DNA of 45,123 bases from an uncultured Prevotellaceae bacterium (lineage in GTDB: Bacteria > Bacteroidota > Bacteroidia > Bacteroidales > Bacteroidaceae): NCBI GenBank assembly GCA_937898415.1, contig CALDLA010000030.1, forward strand, positions 1 to 45,123, in the 5' to 3' direction. The notes beneath the pieces were generated by a model. That model ran no database searches. It was not told where the DNA came from and saw only the letters and a list, made by a program, of their open reading frames with translations. Of this stretch, positions 40,085-45,123 are shown piece after piece. Each line of letters starts with the position of its first letter. The stretch's first letter is position 1. Both the position numbers and the translations under genes were made by a program.

Positions 40085-41986
40085 TCATTTGATGATGATG
40101 AGTTTTCCGTTCTTGACAAAGAAGCCCTTCGACGGCTTGCTGACCTGAACACCCTGCAGGTTATAGAGGGAGTTGTCAGCAGCATGTTTGGCTTCGCTGA
40201 TACCCGTCGTCTCGCCCGACGGCATGACCAGCTGGCGGGCATTGCTGCCCGTTGTGGTCGTCAGATAGGCCTTGTTGGCGGGAATGTTCAAACCTTCCTT
40301 CACAGGGTAGAAGCCCGTCTGTCCGTTCTTGGTGGACAGCACGTAGGAATTTTCCGGAGCCGCCTTCGTGGTCAACGTACCTGATAGCAGGTTGCCGCTG
40401 ACGTTGTCGGCGTCACCGTCCGTCGCCTTCAGTCTGAGGGTGGCACTCTGGTCACCGTTGACGATGAAGCCCGTTTCTGCCGGAACGACCTTCACCTCTT
40501 TTAATTGTACCGTGTTGGCCGTCACCGTTTCTACGATATAGCCCGTGATGCCCTCCGTCTTGGTCAGATCCAGTCGGCGCTCTGAGCAGTAGGTTGACCA
40601 TCCGTCGCCAGCCAATTTCAGTCCTTCCGTCAGGTCGGGCATGCTGATGATCAGCGAGCGGTCGTCAGTCTTGTTCTCACGGTTAGTGCTGTAGTGGCTC
40701 TTGTCGTCCATCAAGCTGTGTATGATGTTATATATGTCATCCCAGGTAAGTCCTTCCTTACTTAACGCTTTTTCAACCTCCGAAGAAAATAATTTAAAAA
40801 AGAAGTTTTTCCTTATACCATCTACGACACCTATATAATAGTCAGTTGCTGGATTTCCGTTGATTTTGACATTGTCCTCGTTTCCTTCCGCGTGAATGAC
40901 AACGGCATTTACGACAGCTTTTAGCTCATCGCTAAAGATTGACTTTACCGCTGCAAATCCAGTGGACTCTAATTTATCATTGATGAGTTTTTCAATGCTG
41001 TTCTTAAGTCTCGTTTTGGCCGTATTGCCAAAGTCTTCGTCACTGGGCAATGAAGTGATGCTTTCCGTCATGATGTCAAGCGTCTGCATGTCTTCGCTCA
41101 GTGTCATGATGCGGTAGTCGCAGGGGTAGGAGATGGGTGACCCCGTATTCACGTCATAGATCGTTTTCGAAAAGTCTTCGTTCCAGTCCATTGCAATGTC
41201 CGAGATGTGCATGTGGCCGGTCAGGATGACACGGACGCCGGCGTTGGCCAGTCTGTTGCGCACCTCCTCGTAGTTGGCGATATTATAGGTGGGGATTAAT
41301 TGGTCGCCCATCAACACATGGGGAAACAGCAGGTGGTGCATCATGGCAATCACCTGCTTGCCCTCCTTCCAGGCCTTGTTAGCCTGCTGGCACACCCAGT
41401 CGAGCGTCGCATTTGACAGGGAGCCGCCGTGAGAGTCGATACCCAACACCACCAGTCCCGTAATGGGTTCACAGGCGTAGCTCAGCGAGTTGGGGTCGCG
41501 CTCAGTACCCGTATAGCCATAGTCGGCATATATGCTGGCAAACGTCGCGCTGTTGATGTTCTCCACCTTTGTAGTGCTGGAACCTTCGAATGACTTCGCA
41601 TTGTTGTTGTCGATGTCGTGGTTACCGGGAATCACATACACCTTCACGCCCGCCGCCTTCAATTCTTTCAACCCTTTCGCCACATATTGATGACTCGCTT
41701 TCTCGCCATCCTTCGTCAGGTCGCCGGAAATCAGCAGCAGGTCGGGCTTGTCAGTCTTGAACTTCTTCACCAGTTCGTCGAAAATCTCCTGGCTGAAGTC
41801 TATCAGCTTCCGGTCGCTGTTCACTTCATTTTGCCAGGCCGTACCCCCGCCATTGATCAGCAGTTCCGGAGCCAGTACATGCGTATCAGTAATGACGGCA
41901 ATCTTGGTCTGAGCCACAGCCCCCAACTGGCCGACAAGTGTCAGCAGGAGTGCAGTCATCAGTTTCATCATTTTTTTCTTCTTCAT
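40085..41986 (-). CDS. Secreted metallophosphoesterase with Prevotella C-terminal domain
   Basis: 633 residues from ATG 41986, with a signal peptide (MKLMTALLLTLVGQLGAVAQ). Residues ~25-290 are a calcineurin-like phosphoesterase with all metal motifs: ITDTH, SGDLTKDG, PGNHD, MMHH and TGHMHI. A helical region follows (~300-430). The last ~190 residues (STYCSERRLDLT..., VPAETGFIVNG, IPANKAYL, YNLQGVQVSKPSKGFFVKNG) form a beta domain and tail shared with the 644-residue protein upstream, likely for secretion and surface display. Substrate unknown. Its promoter is at 42091-42060. Confidence 0.85.
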   Translation of the reverse strand: MKKKKMMKLMTALLLTLVGQLGAVAQTKIAVITDTHVLAPELLINGGGTAWQNEVNSDRKLIDFSQEIFDELVKKFKTDKPDLLLISGDLTKDGEKASHQYVAKGLKELKAAGVKVYVIPGNHDIDNNNAKSFEGSSTTKVENINSATFASIYADYGYTGTERDPNSLSYACEPITGLVVLGIDSHGGSLSNATLDWVCQQANKAWKEGKQVIAMMHHLLFPHVLMGDQLIPTYNIANYEEVRNRLANAGVRVILTGHMHISDIAMDWNEDFSKTIYDVNTGSPISYPCDYRIMTLSEDMQTLDIMTESITSLPSDEDFGNTAKTRLKNSIEKLINDKLESTGFAAVKSIFSDELKAVVNAVVIHAEGNEDNVKINGNPATDYYIGVVDGIRKNFFFKLFSSEVEKALSKEGLTWDDIYNIIHSLMDDKSHYSTNRENKTDDRSLIISMPDLTEGLKLAGDGWSTYCSERRLDLTKTEGITGYIVETVTANTVQLKEVKVVPAETGFIVNGDQSATLRLKATDGDADNVSGNLLSGTLTTKAAPENSYVLSTKNGQTGFYPVKEGLNIPANKAYLTTTTGSNARQLVMPSGETTGISEAKHAADNSLYNLQGVQVSKPSKGFFVKNGKLIIIK

Positions 41987-42059
41987 TTGCAATACTCTTT
42001 TAATGGTTAGGACGGAGCCCTCAAGGAGCCTTTATTCTTCCCTTTTCCTTTTCTGGGTG

Positions 42060-42091
42060 CAAAGTTAAGCATTTTTCTGATAATACGCAAA
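42060..42091 (-). promoter_or_regulatory. Promoter of the metallophosphoesterase gene
   Basis: TTTG (42091-42088), 20 nt, TAACTTTG (42067-42060) on the minus strand; leader ~70 nt. Confidence 0.75.
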
Positions 42092-42107
42092 CTTTCTTCA
42101 AGAGAAA

Positions 42108-42135
42108 TGGCGGCTATCCTCACGGACGGCCGCCA
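42108..42135 (-). terminator. Terminator-like hairpin after the 51-residue peptide gene
   Basis: TGGCGGC (42108-42114) pairs with GCCGCCA (42129-42135) across a 14-nt loop. The minus strand continues with TTTCTCTT, a weak U-tract. Confidence 0.5.
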
Positions 42136-42177
42136 CTAGCGTTTTGAATGTTAAGCTTATGTTAAATTATACATGAT

Positions 42178-42333
42178 TTAGTCTTCCCAGAGGTCGAGTT
42201 CGCGAGAACCGATGCCCTCGGAGTCCTCAATTGTTGTTTCAGAGTCGAGTATGGCAGAGCCGATTTCCATCAGCACATCCAATTCCGCCTCTACGATTTC
42301 CGTTGCCGGTGCGATATATTGTTTCTTTTCCAT
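42178..42333 (-). CDS. 51-residue acidic peptide of the MEKKxYxAPxxEIVE type
   Basis: ATG at 42333, 21 nt after the stop of the 644-residue protein gene, with a ribosome-binding site (AAGGAGG). Begins MEKKQYIAPATEIVEAELDV and ends in a strongly acidic stretch (ETTIEDSEG...LDLWED). Same genetic position and N-terminal plan as the 47-residue peptide at 39933-40076. No signal peptide; function unknown. Confidence 0.7.
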   Translation of the reverse strand: MEKKQYIAPATEIVEAELDVLMEIGSAILDSETTIEDSEGIGSRELDLWED

Positions 42334-42354
42334 AATTGCTTTCCTCCTTATTTA

Positions 42355-44289
42355 TTATTTAACAATAGTCTTTTTGCCGTTCACGATGTACAGACCCTTC
42401 TGAGCCTTCTCTACGCGCTGACCGTTCAGGTTGTAGATGGCGTTGCTGGTCTCAGCGTTCTCAATGCTCTTGATGGCAGTTGTTTCGCCGTCGAAGGTGA
42501 CGGTCAGGCGAGCCTCGCTATTGCCAACTACGGCCAGATAAGCCTTGTTGGCAGGAATGGCAACGGATGAAGGATCAACTGTGCCGAACTTCAGCGGATC
42601 GCTGTCCTTCACCATAGCGAAGTAAGTAGTATTCTCGGCGGCATCAAATGAAGTTCCGTTAATATTTACCTTAAAAGCATTACCTGTCAATGCCTCTGCG
42701 CTCTCAGCCACTTTGATTGAATAAAGTTTGTTTGCTTCTCCTTTTAGCAATAATCCAGTGTAAGCAGGAACTGCCGTGCTGATTTCTGTGAAATTAACAG
42801 TATTATTTCCTTCGCCAATAGATGCCTTATAAGCTGTCAGACCTTCAGGTAAATCGCTTAAGTCAAGGCGAGATGTACTTGCAAATGTGGTATATCCATT
42901 AGATCCTATAGTTGCAGTTACAACATCTGTTACAGCACCGTCGTCACTTGTAATGTAAATGGCATCCAATCCAGCAGCAGAACCACCTACCTTTGCAATA
43001 ACAAGGTCGGCAGAGTTCTCTAATGTAAACTCTTCAGAATCGAACTCTTGAATATTTACAACAGAAGTAGTAAAGTCAGCTACTTGCTGGTTGTTGGCAG
43101 AGAAAACAAAATGGTTACCGTAGTTTTTTGTAGCATCATACGCTATTACATGTATCTTATATGTACCAGAACCTAATGTGACGATCTTTGTGGCACGAGG
43201 TGCATAGGCAGATGAAGAATTTGAACTGCGGATGGTTGTATTTCCAGCGGTAATAGGAGTCAAACCTTCGATATCTTCACCTTCACTACAGAAAATGACG
43301 TTGGTAACTGCTTCATTTACTTCTTCTGTTTCAGGATTGTCAACAACGGCAGCGTAAGTAATGGAAGTTGCCTTATTGTCTGCATCAAGATTGAATTTGT
43401 AGTTGAACTCATTAACTGTACTTAGACCCTTATCTCTCATATAGAGTTGACCATCCTTTGCTAAATATTTCGGATACGGAACGCTCATTTGGTCACCCTC
43501 AAACCCCGTACCTGCCTTGCTTCCAAGGTTAATGTCACCTTCGGCAACAAAATTCACGGTATAATTCCAAACTTCAGCTTCACGAAAGTTCACTTTTACT
43601 ATTGTTGAACCATCACTATTAATGGTCTTCCCTTCGGAATCGTCAGAAGTGTAGATATATTTTTTGCCATCTTTATAAATGGGGGCCTTGTCTGACGAAG
43701 TAATAGTAGCAGGATCACCGCTATTACCACTATAAGTAGATGGATCCTTTATTTCTGTGTCACCATACATATATATAACTTTATAATCGACAGCAGATGC
43801 AGAAGGATTAGCTACACTTATTGATGTGAAATACAGATATCGTGCAGGAGTGAATTTCACATTACCATCTTCATTGACTGAATATATATATATGTTCCCA
43901 TCATTAGATTTTAATGTGGCGTTTGTAGATGGATTGGGGTCTCCAGTTCCAACAATAGTTATTAATTGTCCTTTTGTGCAATTGAGCATACCCATTGCGC
44001 GACCGCCACCATTACCTTGATATAAGCCGTTTGCTTTACGAATCAGCCAAGTAGTCCCTGTTTGGAGTATAAAATGCTCATTTAATAATTGCTCTCCAAC
44101 ACTACATGTTCCCATAGAAGTGTTGCTAATCGTGGCGACTTCTGAAGAGATAGTAACTCCTGTTTTGTCATCATAATTAGCCCCCAATGCAGCGAAGTCA
44201 ATTGACCATTCATCTCCTGCCCACGCACTCGTTGCCACCATCGCGCAAAGCCCGACGAGCAACGTCTTCAAATAAGTAATTTTTTTCAT
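42355..44289 (-). CDS. Large secreted protein with Prevotella C-terminal domain
   Basis: 644 residues with a signal peptide (YLKTLLVGLCAMVATSAWA). The mature part is beta-rich: a first domain (~27-160, WSIDFAALGANYDDK...), a middle with a MucBP-like VIYMYGDTEIKDPSTYSG, and a further domain (~370-450). The last ~190 residues (GYTTFASTSRLDLSDLPEG, IPANKAYLAVVGNSEARL, YNLNGQRVEKAQKGLYIVNG) match the C-terminal domain of the metallophosphoesterase. The 42.7-44.2 kb part is clearly richer in A/T than the neighbouring genes, suggesting a different origin for the N-terminal portion. No enzymatic motif was seen; a surface or adhesive role is inference. Confidence 0.7.
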   Translation of the reverse strand: MKKITYLKTLLVGLCAMVATSAWAGDEWSIDFAALGANYDDKTGVTISSEVATISNTSMGTCSVGEQLLNEHFILQTGTTWLIRKANGLYQGNGGGRAMGMLNCTKGQLITIVGTGDPNPSTNATLKSNDGNIYIYSVNEDGNVKFTPARYLYFTSISVANPSASAVDYKVIYMYGDTEIKDPSTYSGNSGDPATITSSDKAPIYKDGKKYIYTSDDSEGKTINSDGSTIVKVNFREAEVWNYTVNFVAEGDINLGSKAGTGFEGDQMSVPYPKYLAKDGQLYMRDKGLSTVNEFNYKFNLDADNKATSITYAAVVDNPETEEVNEAVTNVIFCSEGEDIEGLTPITAGNTTIRSSNSSSAYAPRATKIVTLGSGTYKIHVIAYDATKNYGNHFVFSANNQQVADFTTSVVNIQEFDSEEFTLENSADLVIAKVGGSAAGLDAIYITSDDGAVTDVVTATIGSNGYTTFASTSRLDLSDLPEGLTAYKASIGEGNNTVNFTEISTAVPAYTGLLLKGEANKLYSIKVAESAEALTGNAFKVNINGTSFDAAENTTYFAMVKDSDPLKFGTVDPSSVAIPANKAYLAVVGNSEARLTVTFDGETTAIKSIENAETSNAIYNLNGQRVEKAQKGLYIVNGKKTIVK

Positions 44290-44376
44290 TGTTGTTATTG
44301 ATTGTTAGTAAATTTCTCTTGACTTCCTTTTTGTTATGAGTTATAGTTATGGAACCCTGATAACGGATTTCGTGCG

Positions 44377-44408
44377 CAAAATTACTGATAATAATGCATA
44401 TGAACAAA
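44377..44408 (-). promoter_or_regulatory. Promoter of the 644-residue protein gene
   Basis: TTTG (44408-44405), 20 nt, TAATTTTG (44384-44377) on the minus strand; leader ~80 nt. Confidence 0.7.
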
Positions 44409-44471
44409 TAAAAAGCAAAAATAGCAGTAGTATGAGCAAAAAAACGGGGTTGTCTTGGGCTGAAATCGCGT

Positions 44472-44525
44472 TTATTAATAAATAGCATGCAAATTATTAA
44501 TAAGTAGCATGCAATTTATTAATAA
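44472..44525. repeat. 22-bp array 1: TTATTAATAA palindrome
   Basis: TTATTAATAA at 44472, 44494 and 44516, exactly 22 bp apart. The 12-nt interval in the first two units holds a second palindrome GCATGC (within TAGCATGCAA). The third unit diverges after the palindrome. Confidence 0.9.
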
Positions 44526-44555
44526 ATGACAGCGAAGTCAAAAATACCCCCAAAA

Positions 44556-44630
44556 TTTGGCTCGAGCCAAAACCCCATTTAGCTCGAGCCAAAACCCCTT
44601 TTGGCTCGAGCCAACTCCCCGATTGGCTCT
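44556..44630. repeat. 22-bp array 2: TTTGGCTCGAGCCAAA palindrome
   Basis: Units begin at 44556 (perfect 16-bp palindrome), 44578 (one substitution), 44600 and a half copy at 44622, each exactly 22 bp apart. The intervals are C-rich (AACCCCAT, AACCCCTT, CTCCCCGA). Confidence 0.95.
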
Positions 44631-44738
44631 TAATGTGTCTTTTCCTGATGATTTCACTGGTTCTTCTGCATTGTAGTTGAAGATTTTGTCAATATTTCAG
44701 ATAGGATTAGTCATCAACATGCCAAGACCCTCAAAAAA

Positions 44739-44818
44739 TTGACTCGAGTCAATCGATGAAATGACTCGAGTCAACCGATGAATTGACTCGAGTCAAATAA
44801 TTTAATGACTCCAGTCAT
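44739..44818. repeat. 22-bp array 3: TTGACTCGAGTCAA palindrome
   Basis: Fourteen-bp palindromes at 44739, 44761, 44783 and 44805, exactly 22 bp apart. The last copy is ATGACTCCAGTCAT. The 8-bp spacers are TCGATGAA, CCGATGAA and ATAATTTA. Confidence 0.95.
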
Positions 44819-44838
44819 GCTGCTATCGAATCGTTTTA

Positions 44839-44872
44839 TTTGTAAATAATTCGGATAAAGTTCTTATTTTTG
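44839..44872 (+). promoter_or_regulatory. Possible promoter reading into array 4
   Basis: TTTG (44839-44842), 22 nt, TATTTTTG (44865-44872) between arrays 3 and 4. A transcript starting near 44877 would contain array 4. Spacing is at the long end of what is usual. Confidence 0.35.
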
Positions 44873-44893
44873 TCTGAAGATACCCTCAAATTG

Positions 44894-44951
44894 TTGAGTC
44901 GACTCATTCGATCCAATGAGTCGACTCGTTGGATCGAATGAGTCGACTCAA
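44894..44951. repeat. 22-bp array 4: TTGAGTCGACTCAA palindrome
   Basis: Fourteen-bp near-palindromes at 44894, 44916 and 44938, exactly 22 bp apart. The two 8-bp spacers (TCGATCCA and TGGATCGA) are reverse complements, so the whole 58-bp array is itself a near-perfect palindrome centred at the middle unit. Confidence 0.95.
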
Positions 44952-44997
44952 CTCTTCGAACGAATTAATTGATGGAAATATACTTGGTGTGATATTG

Positions 44998-45123
44998 TCA
45001 AGATTTCCGACGAAATTTCAACTTAATTGCAGAAGAACCAGAGAAGTTCTTCGCTGGCGAAGCAAGCTCGAGCGAGAGGAAGTTCCCTTTTGCTCTTCCG
45101 GAAGTAGCGGTTTGCATGGAGCA
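44998..45123 (-). other. Right-edge sequence with a possible small or partial reading frame
   Basis: A minus-strand frame stays open from the right edge to TGA at 44998. From its first ATG (45117) it would encode 39 basic residues (MQTATSGRAKGNFLSLELAS at the start). It runs through the inverted-repeat arm, so it is more likely repeat sequence than a gene. AGCTCGAGC near 45065 again contains the CTCGAG core of arrays 2 and 3. Confidence 0.25.

Larger units (their letters stand above)
44657..45041. mobile_element. Possible MITE-like unit bounded by an imperfect inverted repeat
   Basis: CTGGTTCTTCTGCA (44657-44670) recurs inverted as TGCAGAAGAACCAG (45028-45041). Similarity extends inward: GTTGAA with a nearby ATTT, and TTGTCAATAT (44686-44695) facing ATATTGTCAA (44992-45001) with one mismatch. 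The interval holds arrays 3 and 4 and no gene. No transposase or target-site duplication was identified. Confidence 0.4.

Noticed and set aside
44472..44951. CRISPR array
   Set aside because: The repeat core is conserved but the spacers are only 8-12 bp and similar to each other, the period is 22 bp, and no cas gene is present.
1..45123. tRNA or rRNA genes
   Set aside because: No cloverleaf-like segment with GTTCRA-type T-loop and CCA-adjacent stem, and no rRNA-like sequence, was recognised by eye; a covariance-model scan would settle it.

Overview
The window looks like chromosomal DNA of a Prevotella-type Bacteroidales (Prevotella/Segatella or close kin). Reasons: most promoters carry the Bacteroidetes -7 box TAnnTTTG, several with a TTTG or TTG about 19-20 bp upstream; there are Bacteroidetes-specific families (smalltalk protein, DUF5606, ~317-residue NusB, YbbR next to YajC, LptD-like protein); secreted proteins end in a Prevotella-style tail (YNLxGQxV...KGxYIxNGKxxxK); and the men, nusB-yajC-ybbR-coaE and rplY-pth gene orders are typical. 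No rRNA, tRNA, CRISPR array or complete insertion sequence was recognised.

Layout. 1-6.7 kb is accessory DNA: a partial unknown gene, a UmuD-like self-cleaving protein with an extra domain, a decayed restriction-modification cluster (truncated methyltransferase, PD-(D/E)XK-like nuclease, 5'-truncated second nuclease), a WYL regulator, a 30-residue membrane peptide, and a smalltalk / two-TM / M15 peptidase / hydrophobic peptide module. 6.7-19 kb holds a secreted Ser/Gly-rich protein, free Met-R-sulfoxide reductase, a lipoprotein, a sugar transferase, an oxaloacetate decarboxylase/pyruvate carboxylase B-like enzyme lacking the biotin lysine, an HD hydrolase, an LptD-like outer-membrane protein, an ECF sigma / anti-sigma / lipoprotein operon and a uridine-kinase-like protein. 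19-23 kb is menB-menC-menE convergent with aroB. 23-32 kb is envelope and secretion biology: a large outer-membrane barrel, a C13 (legumain-like) peptidase, a secreted protein, an unusual ECF-sigma/transmembrane/outer-membrane-barrel fusion, and an inhibitory-type serpin. 32-39 kb is housekeeping: nusB-yajC-ybbR-coaE-DUF5606 on the minus strand, and rplY-pth-S4 protein-lipoprotein-queF on the plus strand. 39-44.3 kb is a lipoprotein and two secreted proteins (a metallophosphoesterase and a 644-residue protein), each followed by a ~50-residue peptide gene.

44.3-45.1 kb has no convincing gene. It carries four successive arrays of short palindromes, each array with a different palindrome but all with an exact 22-bp period. 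Two of the arrays are bracketed by an imperfect inverted repeat. A related array with 22/23-bp spacing lies at 26.27 kb. This is the strongest candidate for an undescribed system. The sigma/outer-membrane-barrel fusion at 29.3 kb is the second.

The genome also carries many small dispersed repeats that invade gene ends and coding sequence: a palindromic 37-mer that supplies the stop codon of two genes, a CACTTTT-type heptamer, an AGTCCCATG nonamer translated in two different frames, and a Pro-rich insert in the uridine-kinase-like gene.
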